This document shows, piece after piece, positions 34,116-43,355 of a DNA stretch of 64,000 nt. The stretch's first letter is position 1. The number at the start of each line of letters is the position of its first letter. Source of the stretch: Bacteroidota bacterium (GTDB lineage Bacteria; Bacteroidota; Bacteroidia; Bacteroidales; FEN-979); contig JAPLDF010000069.1 of the NCBI GenBank assembly GCA_026391835.1, positions 1 to 64,000 on the forward strand, given 5' to 3'. Made by a program: the position numbers and the translations under genes. The notes under the pieces were generated by a model, which saw only the letters and a program-made list of their open reading frames with translations, was not told the DNA's origin and searched no databases.

Positions 34116-34592
34116 ATGACCCGGAGCCCGGCAAAAATAACATCAATGCTGCTTGTCCTGCTTATGGCGGTGCTGGTCTCCTGCGATTCAAACCGCGTGT
34201 TTGAAGAGCATGTTGCCTTGAAAAAGGGGACCTGGAACGTTAAAAATGAGTTGCAGTTCAGGGTCGCAATTTCCGACCTGCTGTCGCGTTATAATGTCTA
34301 CCTCAATGTTCGCAATGGACCGGAATACCCCAATAGCAACCTTTTTCTGTTTATGAATACGGTGTTTCCCGACGGACATATTGCGCGCGACACCATCGAG
34401 CTTACCCTGGCCGATTATGACGGACGCTGGCTGGGATCTGGGATGGGAAGTGTGAAATTCAGCAGGTTCCTGTTCCAGAAAAATGTCAGGTTCCTGCAAA
34501 AAGGCGACTACCGGTTTGTCATGGAGCAGGCCATGCGCGTGCCTGAACTGAACGGAATCCATGATATCGGTTTGAGGATCGAAAAACAATAA
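34116..34592 (+). CDS. gldH: gliding motility lipoprotein GldH
   Basis: Lipoprotein with signal helix and lipobox VLVSC (Cys about residue 24), 158 residues. The mature part has the GldH pattern: VFEEHVALKKGTWN, NVYLNVRNGPEYPNSNLFLF, DTIELTLADYDGRWLGSG and RFVMEQAMRVPELNGI. GldH is needed for gliding in flavobacteria, but it also occurs in nongliding Bacteroidota with T9SS. The ricT-gldH-PBP1A order supports the call. Confidence 0.9.
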   Translation: MTRSPAKITSMLLVLLMAVLVSCDSNRVFEEHVALKKGTWNVKNELQFRVAISDLLSRYNVYLNVRNGPEYPNSNLFLFMNTVFPDGHIARDTIELTLADYDGRWLGSGMGSVKFSRFLFQKNVRFLQKGDYRFVMEQAMRVPELNGIHDIGLRIEKQ

Positions 34593-34627
34593 CAAACAAG
34601 ACATTACAATTTCTGACTCTTAGCGAA

Positions 34628-36904
34628 ATGCCTGTTCCTTCTGCCAACAATGCACAAGTAAAAAAATACCTGAAAGGATTCTGGGTTACATATCTCATCC
34701 TGGTTGGCCTGACCTTGCTGTTTTTCATATGTGTTGCCTTCGGACTGTTCGGGAAAATGCCGTCATTTGAAGAACTTGAAAATCCGAAAAGCAACCTGGC
34801 CACCGAAGTGATCTCTTCAGATGGCAAACTCCTGGGAAAATACTACATCGAAAACCGTTCCAACACCCATTACCAGGAATTGTCGCCAAATGTGATCAAC
34901 GCGCTCATCGCAACCGAAGATGCCCGTTTTGAGGATCATTCGGGGATTGACGCCATTGCAATTTTCCGTGTTTTCTGGGGAGTGGCGTCAGGTTCATCCA
35001 AAGGGGGCGGTTCGACCATCACCCAGCAGCTGGCGAAGAACCTCTTTCCCCGCAAGCAGGACCGGTCGTTTATACAGACCGTGCTGATCAAATTCAAGGA
35101 GTGGATCACGGCGGTAAAACTTGAGCGAAACTACTCCAAGGATGAAATCCTTGCCATGTACCTCAACACCGTTGACTTCGGAAGCCAGTCGTACGGGATT
35201 AAATCGGCTGCAAAAACCTATTTCAACAAGGAACCTGCCCAGGTCAGTGTGGAGGAGGCCGCCATGCTAATCGGCATACTCAAGGCCCCTACCTGGTTCA
35301 GCCCGGTACGAAACCCGGCACGCGCGTTTGAGCGCCGCAACACGGTGATGCACCAGATGTTGAAATATGACTATATCACCGCAGCGGAGTTTGATTCACT
35401 GAAACTGCTGCCCGTTGATATGACCAACTACCGTCTTCAGGACCATACCACCGGCATTGCCACCTATTTCCGCGAATACCTCAGGATGGTGCTCGCCGAA
35501 TGGTGCACCCAGAACCCCAAGGAAGACGGCACCCCATACAATCTCTATCGTGACGGGCTGAAGGTATATACGACAATAAACTATAAAATGCAGGAGTATG
35601 CCGAAGCAGCGATGCTGGAGTATCTTGGCAGGGAGTTGCAACCCGCATTTTTCAAGCATTGGAAGGGGATTCCGAATGCTCCTTTTGCCTTTGAAGGGGA
35701 CATGGCCAAAAAGGAGACCGACAACCTCATGATGTCGGCCATGCGACGGACCGACCGCTACTTACATTATAAAACCAGGGGTATCTCCGACGCCCAGATC
35801 CTCCAGGAGTTCAAGGTTCCGACCAAAATGAAGGTGTTTTCTTACCGTGGAGAGATCGACACGGTGATGACGCCGCTCGATTCGATCCGTTATTACAAGT
35901 TTTACCTGCAATCGGGGATCATGTCGATGGATCCGCTCACCGGTTACGTAAAGGCTTATGTGGGAGGCATCAACTACAGGTTCTTCCAGTACGATCACGT
36001 GAAACTCAGCAAACGGCAGGTTGGATCGACCTTCAAACCATTCCTGTATACCCTGGCCATGCAGGAAGGGGAGTCGCCCTGTTCGCGTTACCCCAATGTA
36101 CAACCGGTGATCGACCTCGGTAACGGGGAAGTGTGGGCACCCGAAAATGCCAGCGATGAACGACTTGGCCAGCAGGTCACCCTCAAATGGGCCCTTGCAA
36201 ATTCAAACAACTGGATATCCGGCCAGCTTATCCGGAAATATTCACCAAAGGCTGTTGTGGCAATGGCACATAAAATGGGCGTAACCAGCGATATCCCGGT
36301 GGTTTACTCCATTGCCCTCGGCTCCTGCGATATCAGTTTGTACGAAATGGTTGGCGCGATGAGTGTGTTTGCCAACAAAGGTGTGTACATCGAGCCCAGC
36401 TTCATCACCCGCATCGAGGATAAGAACGGCAATGTGCTTCAAACCTTCAATGCCAAGTCGCAGGAGGTTATCAGCGAAGAAACTGCCTACCTGATGATAC
36501 AGCTGATGAAAGGCGTCGTGGAGATCGGAACAGGCGTGCGGCTCCGGTATAAATATGGATTTGACAACCCGATTGCCGGGAAAACCGGTACAACACAGAA
36601 CCAGAGCGACGGATGGTTTATGGGGATCACCCCCGACCTGGTAACAGGCGTGTGGGTGGGCTGCGAAGACCGTGCCGCCCACTTCAGGAGCATCACCCTG
36701 GGACAGGGCGCCAACATGGCCCTGCCCATCTGGGGGCTTTATATGCAGCGTGTATATGGCGATCCCGGGCTGCATTACAGCAAGAGGGACTTCGACAGTC
36801 CTAAAAAGCCACTCAGTGTTGACCTGGACTGCGGGGATGAAAATGCACCGGGCCCGGTCAAAGGAACGAAGAAAAAGCAGGTAATCGACACGGATGAGTT
36901 CTAA
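34628..36904 (+). CDS. mrcA: class A penicillin-binding protein (PBP1A)
   Basis: Bifunctional peptidoglycan synthase: one N-terminal membrane helix (about 20-42), a GT51 glycosyltransferase domain with ATEDARFEDHSGID and GGSTITQQLAKNLFPRK, and a transpeptidase domain with the active-site Ser in QVGSTFKPF, SNNWISGQ (SxN) and KTGTTQNQSDG. Length 758 is typical. Its last 11 bp overlap the start of mutS2. Confidence 0.95.
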   Translation: MPVPSANNAQVKKYLKGFWVTYLILVGLTLLFFICVAFGLFGKMPSFEELENPKSNLATEVISSDGKLLGKYYIENRSNTHYQELSPNVINALIATEDARFEDHSGIDAIAIFRVFWGVASGSSKGGGSTITQQLAKNLFPRKQDRSFIQTVLIKFKEWITAVKLERNYSKDEILAMYLNTVDFGSQSYGIKSAAKTYFNKEPAQVSVEEAAMLIGILKAPTWFSPVRNPARAFERRNTVMHQMLKYDYITAAEFDSLKLLPVDMTNYRLQDHTTGIATYFREYLRMVLAEWCTQNPKEDGTPYNLYRDGLKVYTTINYKMQEYAEAAMLEYLGRELQPAFFKHWKGIPNAPFAFEGDMAKKETDNLMMSAMRRTDRYLHYKTRGISDAQILQEFKVPTKMKVFSYRGEIDTVMTPLDSIRYYKFYLQSGIMSMDPLTGYVKAYVGGINYRFFQYDHVKLSKRQVGSTFKPFLYTLAMQEGESPCSRYPNVQPVIDLGNGEVWAPENASDERLGQQVTLKWALANSNNWISGQLIRKYSPKAVVAMAHKMGVTSDIPVVYSIALGSCDISLYEMVGAMSVFANKGVYIEPSFITRIEDKNGNVLQTFNAKSQEVISEETAYLMIQLMKGVVEIGTGVRLRYKYGFDNPIAGKTGTTQNQSDGWFMGITPDLVTGVWVGCEDRAAHFRSITLGQGANMALPIWGLYMQRVYGDPGLHYSKRDFDSPKKPLSVDLDCGDENAPGPVKGTKKKQVIDTDEF

Positions 36905-39245
36905 CTTCCCACCTAATTTTGAGCAAAAACTGGGATTTGACGTGATCCGTCAGATTCTCAACGATTATTGCCTCTCCACGCTCGGACGGATCTGGGTGAT
37001 GAAGATGGCCTTTTCGGCCGATGCAGCCGAAATTCATACCGCCCTGCTGCAGACGTCGGAAATGAAGGCGATTTTGCAGTTTGAGGAGAAATTCCCGTCG
37101 CAGGATTATTATGACATGATTCCCGAACTGTTGCGGATCCGCATCCCTGGCACCTATATGGAGGCTGAACAACTCTCGGAACTCAAATTGTCTGTCTCCA
37201 CGATTTCCGAACTGCTTTCCTTTATCGCCGACCGGAGCGAGAAGTTCCCGGCCTTGTATGCCCTTGCCTGCGATTCGGGGGAACACGCAACCGGTTATTC
37301 ACCGCTGGCAACATCTTCCATGCTGCGGTCGATCGTCGCGCAGGTTGACCGGATCCTCGACGACAAGTCGGAAGTACGGGATTCGGCTTCACAGGAACTG
37401 AACCGGATCCGTAAAGATAAGGCCAGTCTCCAGTCATCCGTCGAACATAAAATCATTCAGAGTTTTAAAGTTGCACGGCAGAATGGCTGGATCCCCGAGG
37501 ATGCCGAGGTGACCATCCGGAACGGGCGCCTGGTCATACCGATGATCAGCACCCATAAACGCAAGATCCAGGGTTTCGTTCATGATGAATCTGCCACAGG
37601 ACACACTGTTTACATCGAGCCTGCTGAAATATTCGAAACCAACAACGAAATCCGTGAACTCGACTATGCCGAGCGGCGTGAAATCGTGCGCATTCTCATC
37701 GAATTTGCCAAAACCGTCAGGCCGGAAATAGATATGCTTATCCACGCCTATCATTTCCTCGGGAAAATTGACTTTGTGCGTGCCAAAGCCCGGTTTGCCA
37801 TCTCGGTCAATGCCACAAACCCGATCCACCATCCCCGTTCACCGCATGACCCGGAACAGCACTCCTTTTTCTGGCATAAGGCAATTCACCCCCTGCTCTT
37901 CCTGTCGCATCAGAAACAAAAAAAAGAGATAATGCCTCTTGACATCGCGCTCAATCCCGGGCAACGGATCCTGATCATTTCGGGACCGAATGCAGGCGGG
38001 AAATCGGTTTGCCTGAAAACGGTCGGCCTGGTGCAGTATATGTTTCAGTGCGGGCTGTTGCCGCCTGTAAAGGAGGATTCGGAGTTCTGCATCTTCCATA
38101 AAATATTCATCGATATCGGCGATGAGCAGTCCATCGACAACGACCTGAGCACCTATTCCTCCAAACTCATCAACCTGAAGTACTTTATCGAAAATATCGA
38201 TGCATACTCCCTGTTCCTGATCGATGAAATGGGCACCGGCACAGATCCCTCGCTGGGAGGTGCCATTGCAGAAGCCACGCTCGAAGCGCTCAACGACAAA
38301 CGGGCAATGGGTGTTGTCACAACACACTATTCCAACCTTAAACTGCTTGCCGCCAGCGAACAGGGCATCGTAAACGGGGCGATGCTCTATGACCTGAAAA
38401 AACTAAAGCCGTTATTTCAGCTGAAAATCGGGAAACCAGGCAGCTCGTTTGCGCTCGAAATCGCCCACGAAATCGGCTTCCCCGGTGATGTCCTGGCAAA
38501 AGCCAAGTTGAAAACAGGGAAAAGCCAGCTTGATTTTGACCGTGAATTGCAGAACCTGGAAGTCGAAAAACAGGAAATAACCCAGAAAAACACCGAATTA
38601 CAGGTAGCCGATGATTTTTTAGCCGAATTAATTCACAAATACGAAAAGCTGAATGCCGATTTAGAATCAAAGAAGAAGGAGATCATTGAAAAGGCCCGGC
38701 ATGAGGCCCGGCAGCTGCTGGATAATTCGAATAAGATCATTGAAAAAACCATTAAGGATATCCGCGAATCGCAGGCCGAAAAAGCACGGACCAAGGAAAT
38801 CCGGGTGGAACTTTCAGAGATAAAGGAAAAATTGTTGCAGGAACCGAAGAGCGAAATTCAACATGCAACGGGCAACGTACAAAGTGTAAAACCCGGGAAT
38901 CCTCCCCCGGCAGTCATAAAACCCGGATTGGTAGGAAGTGAAGCAAAACCCCACCGTTTTCAATCATACTTCGATGATCTGCATACCAAACTCACCAACT
39001 TCTCATTAACGCTCGATCTGCGGGGAAACAGGGTGGATGAGGCATTGTCAATACTGCAGCGATATATTGATGACGCCATATTGTGCTCTGTTTCCGAGGT
39101 ACAGATCCTCCACGGCAAGGGAAATGGCGTATTACGGCAGGTTACCCGCGATTACCTTCGTTCACAGAAAGAGGTGAAGTCTGTGCGTGATGCACCCCTT
39201 GAGGGAGGGGGTGCCGGCATCACGGTGGTGAGTTTCAGGATGTGA
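36894..39245 (+). CDS. mutS2: MutS2-type ATPase/endonuclease
   Basis: MutS core and ATPase without the mismatch-recognition domain: Walker A GPNAGGKSVCLKTVGL (about 366-381), Walker B LFLIDEMGTGTDPSLGGAIAE and TTHYSNLK. A long coiled coil (about 530-660) leads to a C-terminal Smr domain with LDLRGNRVDEAL and LHGKGNGVLRQ. MutS2 suppresses recombination or rescues collided ribosomes, depending on species. The start overlaps the PBP1A gene by 11 bp, implying coupling. Confidence 0.94.
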   Translation: MSSNFPPNFEQKLGFDVIRQILNDYCLSTLGRIWVMKMAFSADAAEIHTALLQTSEMKAILQFEEKFPSQDYYDMIPELLRIRIPGTYMEAEQLSELKLSVSTISELLSFIADRSEKFPALYALACDSGEHATGYSPLATSSMLRSIVAQVDRILDDKSEVRDSASQELNRIRKDKASLQSSVEHKIIQSFKVARQNGWIPEDAEVTIRNGRLVIPMISTHKRKIQGFVHDESATGHTVYIEPAEIFETNNEIRELDYAERREIVRILIEFAKTVRPEIDMLIHAYHFLGKIDFVRAKARFAISVNATNPIHHPRSPHDPEQHSFFWHKAIHPLLFLSHQKQKKEIMPLDIALNPGQRILIISGPNAGGKSVCLKTVGLVQYMFQCGLLPPVKEDSEFCIFHKIFIDIGDEQSIDNDLSTYSSKLINLKYFIENIDAYSLFLIDEMGTGTDPSLGGAIAEATLEALNDKRAMGVVTTHYSNLKLLAASEQGIVNGAMLYDLKKLKPLFQLKIGKPGSSFALEIAHEIGFPGDVLAKAKLKTGKSQLDFDRELQNLEVEKQEITQKNTELQVADDFLAELIHKYEKLNADLESKKKEIIEKARHEARQLLDNSNKIIEKTIKDIRESQAEKARTKEIRVELSEIKEKLLQEPKSEIQHATGNVQSVKPGNPPPAVIKPGLVGSEAKPHRFQSYFDDLHTKLTNFSLTLDLRGNRVDEALSILQRYIDDAILCSVSEVQILHGKGNGVLRQVTRDYLRSQKEVKSVRDAPLEGGGAGITVVSFRM

Positions 39246-39333
39246 AAAACCTGTTCGGGATGAAATCTCCAGAAGCCGGGAAATATATCGTCTTGTTTTT
39301 TTTCCAACACTTTGGGATTTTGCCAAAAAATTG

Positions 39334-39341
39334 TATCTTTG
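39334..39341 (+). promoter_or_regulatory. -33/-7 promoter of rpsT
   Basis: TATCTTTGC at 39334 with TTTG at 39311-39314, spacing 19 bp, an excellent match to the Bacteroidota consensus. It lies 29 bp before rpsT. Confidence 0.8.
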
Positions 39342-39369
39342 CACCCCAATTTGAAAACAAATAATAATC

Positions 39370-39639
39370 ATGGCTAATCACAAAAGCGCAGAAAAACGCA
39401 TCCGCAGCACAAGAACCAAACGTACTCAAAACCGTTACCAGGGCCGTACCGTGCGTAATGCAGTTAAGAAATTACGTGAAACTGACGAACAGGAAACGAT
39501 TGTAAAGGATCTTTCAAAGGTTGTTTCACAGATAGACAAACTGGCCAAGAAAAATGTGATTCACAAAAATAAGGCTGCCAACCTGAAAAGCAAACTGATG
39601 CGCAAGGCAAATGCTTTAGCCGCACCTGTAGCAAAGTAA
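39370..39639 (+). CDS. rpsT: 30S ribosomal protein S20
   Basis: An 89-residue, strongly basic protein: MANHKSAEKRIRSTRTKR at the start, then VRNAVKKLRE and KAANLKSKLMRKAN, characteristic of S20, which binds 16S rRNA. It converges with the glsB gene only 5 bp away. Confidence 0.96.
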   Translation: MANHKSAEKRIRSTRTKRTQNRYQGRTVRNAVKKLRETDEQETIVKDLSKVVSQIDKLAKKNVIHKNKAANLKSKLMRKANALAAPVAK

Positions 39640-39644
39640 TTCCA

Positions 39645-40613
39645 CTACCGCTTTCTTCTCCATCGCAATCCTTTCAGCGATGAAAGTCTCTGGATGTATG
39701 TTTTCAGATGACGTTCCTTTTTCCGTGGATAGATGTCTTCTATATGTATCAGGATCCCCGTCTCTTCCACGTTCCCGAAATCATGGTTTATTGCAGTTCC
39801 AAAGGTTCTCATGGTAGGGGACAGGTTCATGTATGCATTGACCAGCGGGGGGACATGCTCGCCGTTCCTGCGTACAGCCTGTACCAGGATCTTGTAATTT
39901 TCCTCGAAAGTCCTGGCAGAAAACAATTCAGCAAGCACCGGATCAGGTGTGTCGCAGATCACCGGTTCCCGGGGCAGCATCAACGTTTCGGTGTCGGGGA
40001 AATATTTGCGCAGGAAGTATAGGACCATGTCACGGGCAACCCGGTTATACTCGGGGTACATGGTCATCTTGCCAAAGAAATATTTGACATCCGGGTTTTC
40101 GATAATCATCGCACCCAGTCCATCCCATAGGTTGTCCAGCGCGTACATTCCCTTCCTGAAGTTTACCAGCGGCTGGTAGTTTGGCTGGACGAACGACCGC
40201 CCCAGTTCTATGCTTAAAGGAAGGTAATCGCGGATGAACTTGTTGGAAAAATCAAACAGTTCGGCTGTTGCGCTGTGGATGCACTCTTTTTGATCACACT
40301 GAATATCGCGGCCGTGGATAAACCGGTAGCCTCCGGTGATCTCACTCTCTATCGGATCCCACACGATGAGCTGGTGAAAGGGAACCTCCATGGTGTCGAA
40401 CTCGTCAATGTCAAGGGTTTTCCCGGTTCCTCCACCTGCGTCCCTGAAGGTGATTTCGCGCAACCGTCCCAGTTCACGCATCAGGTATGGCGAATCGTGC
40501 GCGGTGAACACATAGATCTTGTTGTGTCCATTGTTGGTGTTCCGCAAAAAAGTACTGTCGAGCAGTTCCGATTCAAGCAGCTTTTTGTCAACTGGAGCAA
40601 TGATGGGTTCCAT
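39645..40613 (-). CDS. glsB: GNAT N-acyltransferase, glycine-lipid type (GlsB-like)
   Basis: The 322-residue protein has a GNAT/OlsB-like acyltransferase domain: YLMRELGRLREITFRDAGG, GYRFIHGRDI, ELGRSFVQPNYQ and LWDGLGAMI. In Bacteroides, GlsB N-acylates glycine with a 3-hydroxy fatty acid and GlsA then O-acylates it to form glycine lipid. The divergent neighbour is a GlsA-like protein, which supports the assignment. An ornithine-lipid role is the alternative. A canonical -7 box lies at 40641-40648. Confidence 0.8.
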   Translation of the reverse strand: MEPIIAPVDKKLLESELLDSTFLRNTNNGHNKIYVFTAHDSPYLMRELGRLREITFRDAGGGTGKTLDIDEFDTMEVPFHQLIVWDPIESEITGGYRFIHGRDIQCDQKECIHSATAELFDFSNKFIRDYLPLSIELGRSFVQPNYQPLVNFRKGMYALDNLWDGLGAMIIENPDVKYFFGKMTMYPEYNRVARDMVLYFLRKYFPDTETLMLPREPVICDTPDPVLAELFSARTFEENYKILVQAVRRNGEHVPPLVNAYMNLSPTMRTFGTAINHDFGNVEETGILIHIEDIYPRKKERHLKTYIQRLSSLKGLRWRRKR

Positions 40614-40640
40614 AGGATGGTATTATGGATAATTGTTTTG

Positions 40641-40648
40641 CAAAGATA
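40641..40648 (-). promoter_or_regulatory. -7 box (TATCTTTG) of glsB
   Basis: TATCTTTGC on the minus strand, 28 bp before the glsB start. Confidence 0.7.
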
Positions 40649-40762
40649 TGGTAAGAAAGTTTGCAGAGTACCGATTATGTAGCGATAAAATATCTGAAAG
40701 GGTCTCCGTGCGTTTGCAACCTGTGTTTTGCGGGTAAAGTTATTTGCTGGCAGCATTTTTTG

Positions 40763-40770
40763 TAATTTTG
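40763..40770 (+). promoter_or_regulatory. -7 box (TAATTTTG) abutting the glsA start codon
   Basis: TAATTTTGC ends 4 bp before the ATG at 40775, so transcription would begin at or near the start codon, giving a leaderless mRNA. Confidence 0.6.
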
Positions 40771-40774
40771 CACC

Positions 40775-41647
40775 ATGTCACAAAACGAAATAACAGAAAC
40801 CCCCGAACGACTGATCGACATAGAGGCACTTTTTGCTTCGAAAAATCCGAAATTGTTAAAGTTTATACCGGGTTTTGTATTGTCATACCTGAAAAGGATC
40901 ACCCACCAGGACGATGTGAACGGTTATATATGGCGGAACCGCGATAAATCGGGGATTCCCTTTGTAGAGGCCATCCTCCGGGAATTCGGCGTAAATGTTA
41001 CGCTTGTCGACAAACGCACGCTCCCGGTAACCTCCTCTGCCCTGGTTCCTGCCGACGGGCGGTTTATCATCGCAGCCAACCATCCGCTCGGTGGCCTCGA
41101 TGGCATGGCGCTGATGCAGGAACTCGGAAAGATCAGGCAGGATATTGTTTTTCCCGTGAATGACCTGCTGATGAACGTGCCGGGATTAAAGCCGCTGTTC
41201 ATTCCCATCAACAAACATGGACGGAACACTGAAAATGCCCGCCTGATCGATGACACATTCGCCTCAGGAAAGACGATCCTCTATTTCCCGGCAGGGCTTG
41301 TCTCGCGCAAACAGCGCATCAATGGTGAAACGGTAATCAGGGACCTGGAGTGGAAGAAGACATTCATCAAGAAGGCGAAAAAATACCAGCGCGACATCAT
41401 TCCCGTGTTTATTGAGGGACGAAATTCGGACTGGTTCTACAACCTGGCAAGGTGGCGCAAGCGACTGGGGATCAGTGCAAACATTGAGATGCTTTACCTG
41501 GTCGATGAAATGGTCAAACAATTCAACAAGACCATCACCATTGAAGTGGGCGATCCGATTCCGTATACAACCTTCGACAAATCAAAGACCGATTCCCAGT
41601 GGGCCGCATGGGTTCAGGATAAGGTATATGATCTTGGGAGAAAATAA
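40775..41647 (+). CDS. glsA: 1-acyl-glycerol-phosphate-type O-acyltransferase (GlsA-like)
   Basis: The 290-residue PlsC-family acyltransferase has the HX4D catalytic motif AANHPLGGLDGMAL (about residue 107) and VPGLKPLFIPINKHGR, then YFPAGLVSRKQ as the third motif. It pairs with the divergent GNAT gene as the O-acyltransferase that completes glycine lipids in Bacteroides. No alternative downstream Met exists before the conserved region, so ATG 40775 is the start despite its closeness to the promoter. Confidence 0.82.
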   Translation: MSQNEITETPERLIDIEALFASKNPKLLKFIPGFVLSYLKRITHQDDVNGYIWRNRDKSGIPFVEAILREFGVNVTLVDKRTLPVTSSALVPADGRFIIAANHPLGGLDGMALMQELGKIRQDIVFPVNDLLMNVPGLKPLFIPINKHGRNTENARLIDDTFASGKTILYFPAGLVSRKQRINGETVIRDLEWKKTFIKKAKKYQRDIIPVFIEGRNSDWFYNLARWRKRLGISANIEMLYLVDEMVKQFNKTITIEVGDPIPYTTFDKSKTDSQWAAWVQDKVYDLGRK

Positions 41648-41685
41648 TAATGCTGCCTGGCAGAGTCTGGATCAAAAGGAATTTC

Positions 41686-41706
41686 GGATTTCGGATTTCG
41701 GATTTC
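41686..41706 (+). repeat. heptamer array GGATTTC x3
   Basis: Three perfect 7-bp units in the 134-bp gap between glsA and engB, another member of the period-7 repeat class. Confidence 0.7.
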
Positions 41707-41755
41707 AGATTGCACATTCAAACAACCCGCGTGCGGTGGTTTGCAATAATTTGCC

Positions 41756-41763
41756 TATATTTG
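41756..41763 (+). promoter_or_regulatory. -7 box (TATATTTG) of engB
   Basis: TATATTTG 19 bp before the GTG start. Confidence 0.6.
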
Positions 41764-41781
41764 GAATAAATAACAACGATA

Positions 41782-42402
41782 GTGAAAATAGACAAGATCG
41801 ATTTTATCTGCAGCAGCCCCTCTCTTAAATTCTGTCCAAAGGAGGACATCCCCGAATTTGCCTTCATCGGAAGGTCAAACGTGGGAAAATCATCCCTCAT
41901 CAACATGCTTGCCGGCCAGAAGGGGCTTGCAAAAGTTTCGGGAACACCGGGTAAAACCCGTTTGCTGAACCATTTTAAAGTCACGGCAGCCGGTTCAGCC
42001 AGTTGGTTCCTGGTTGACCTGCCGGGGTACGGTTTTGCAAAATTATCCAAAACCCAGCGCGAAAAGTTTGAAGGACTGATACAGTTGTATCTGCAAAACA
42101 GGGAAAACCTGGCACTCACTTTTTTACTCATCGATTCCCGCCTGGAACCGCAGAAAATAGATCTTGATTTTATGAACTGGCTGGGCGACAACGAGGTTGG
42201 CTTTGTAATCCTGTTTACAAAGACCGACAAACTGTCAAAAACTCAGCTCAGCAACAACCTGGCAGCCTACCAGAAAGCACTTTCCTCCCATTGGGACGAA
42301 CTCCCTGCCATCCTGCTCACTTCCGCCGAAACGAAATATGGGCGTGAGGAGGTACTGGGTACAATTGAAGAAGCACTCAGGCAGATTGAAACAGGCGGAT
42401 AG
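41782..42402 (+). CDS. engB: ribosome biogenesis GTPase YihA/EngB
   Basis: Small GTPase for large-subunit assembly. G1 is GRSNVGKSSLIN (about residues 29-40), G3 is DLPGYGFAKLS, G4 is FTKTDKLS and G5 is LTSAETKYG. The 206-residue length is normal. The start is GTG at 41782, the only start codon that precedes the conserved N-terminal strand (KIDKIDFICSSP). Confidence 0.95.
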   Translation: MKIDKIDFICSSPSLKFCPKEDIPEFAFIGRSNVGKSSLINMLAGQKGLAKVSGTPGKTRLLNHFKVTAAGSASWFLVDLPGYGFAKLSKTQREKFEGLIQLYLQNRENLALTFLLIDSRLEPQKIDLDFMNWLGDNEVGFVILFTKTDKLSKTQLSNNLAAYQKALSSHWDELPAILLTSAETKYGREEVLGTIEEALRQIETGG

Positions 42403-42407
42403 GGCCC

Positions 42408-42863
42408 TCAATCATTGTCAATGATCCCTGTCTTCCTTTGATGTGCCCGTAAAATCCGGTAATCAAGATGTGTGTGATGCACAAATTGCTGGTAATGCTG
42501 CTCATTTCCTTCCCGGATAAACAGCGGTAACCCCTGGAGAGCCCTGAGCCGGGTTAACGGATCCACCCGGTTGAGCAGGATCACCTGCCAAAAGGCTTCG
42601 GGAGCCACTGCTGTAATAACCGGGAGGACCTGTTCCAGTGCATGCCAGGTTCCGGTATCGGAACAGATAAAGACTGACAGTTCCAGGTTTCCCAGCCATT
42701 TCACGCGACCTTCTTTTTCAAGGCCTGAGATCATGGCAAACATGATAAAGGGACACTGCTCCGTGAGGGCGTCCGCAACTTTCCTTAAATCGATCTTTTT
42801 TGATTTCATTTTCGGTAAATTTCCCCCATTGACAAGAGAAGTGACCGAAAGGTTGTAATGCAT
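42408..42863 (-). CDS. degenerate nucleotidyltransferase-like protein (MntA-like)
   Basis: The 151-residue protein matches the outline of small MntA-type nucleotidyltransferase proteins: a strand-helix segment, then WQVILLNRVDPLTRLRALQGLPLFIREG, which mirrors the NxxxP..R..L..G.LLY region of that family, and a closing helix with YRILRAHQRK. The catalytic GSxxxG...SDxD is not present; the equivalent stretch reads MISGLEKEGRVKWLGNLELSV. It is therefore probably inactive, or the match is superficial. No toxin partner (HEPN) is adjacent. Met19 (start 42809) is an alternative start. Confidence 0.5.
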   Translation of the reverse strand: MHYNLSVTSLVNGGNLPKMKSKKIDLRKVADALTEQCPFIMFAMISGLEKEGRVKWLGNLELSVFICSDTGTWHALEQVLPVITAVAPEAFWQVILLNRVDPLTRLRALQGLPLFIREGNEQHYQQFVHHTHLDYRILRAHQRKTGIIDND

Positions 42864-42934
42864 TTAAAAAAAAATTGCAGAATTTTCGCAACTGTGCGAA
42901 AATCATGCAATTAAATTTGAAATAAAAATAGGTT

Positions 42935-43252
42935 TTATTTTAATTCGACGAGCAGGTGGCGCTTGGGGACAGTTTCGCCCTGTTTGACATAGACTTTTTT
43001 AACGGTGCCATTCATGGATGCAAGCAGGTGGTTATCCATTTTCATCGCCTGGAGTACAAGAAGTGTATCCCCCTTTTTTACCTTATGGCCTTCTTTCACA
43101 AGAACCTTGAGGATGGTTCCCGGGATGAAAGCCACCACTTTACGCGGATCCGGCGGCGTATAGGGTGTTCTGTTTGCAAATTTCTTTGTCAGCGTTGTTT
43201 TGTATGATATTTCCTCGTACTTGAAATCTACGAATTCAATGTTTTCGTCCAT
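42935..43252 (-). CDS. biotin carboxyl carrier protein
   Basis: The C-terminal biotinyl domain carries LQAMKMDNHLLAS with the biotinylated Lys, preceded by PGTILKVLVKEGHKVKKGDT. The start is ATG at 43252 (MDENIEFVDFKYEE); the longer frame to 43270 would begin with TTG. It is the mobile carrier for the carboxyltransferase 43356-44903, 103 bp upstream on the same strand, and might also serve the biotin-less carboxyltransferase at 23615-25351. No biotin carboxylase gene is in the window. Confidence 0.9.
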   Translation of the reverse strand: MDENIEFVDFKYEEISYKTTLTKKFANRTPYTPPDPRKVVAFIPGTILKVLVKEGHKVKKGDTLLVLQAMKMDNHLLASMNGTVKKVYVKQGETVPKRHLLVELK

Positions 43253-43279
43253 AAACAGGGTATAATACAAAAATTAAAA

Positions 43280-43316
43280 AATCAAAATGCAAAATCAAAA
43301 TGCAAAATCAAAACCT
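43280..43316. repeat. short AT-rich tandem repeat (AAAATCAAAATGC)
   Basis: Three near-identical 13-bp units of the form AAAATCAAAATGC occupy the gap between the carrier and carboxyltransferase genes. The reverse complement of the same motif forms the array at 45785-45849. Confidence 0.75.
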
Positions 43317-43355
43317 GTTTACCTGCATGGCAGGAACATTTTGACAATTGGTTAT

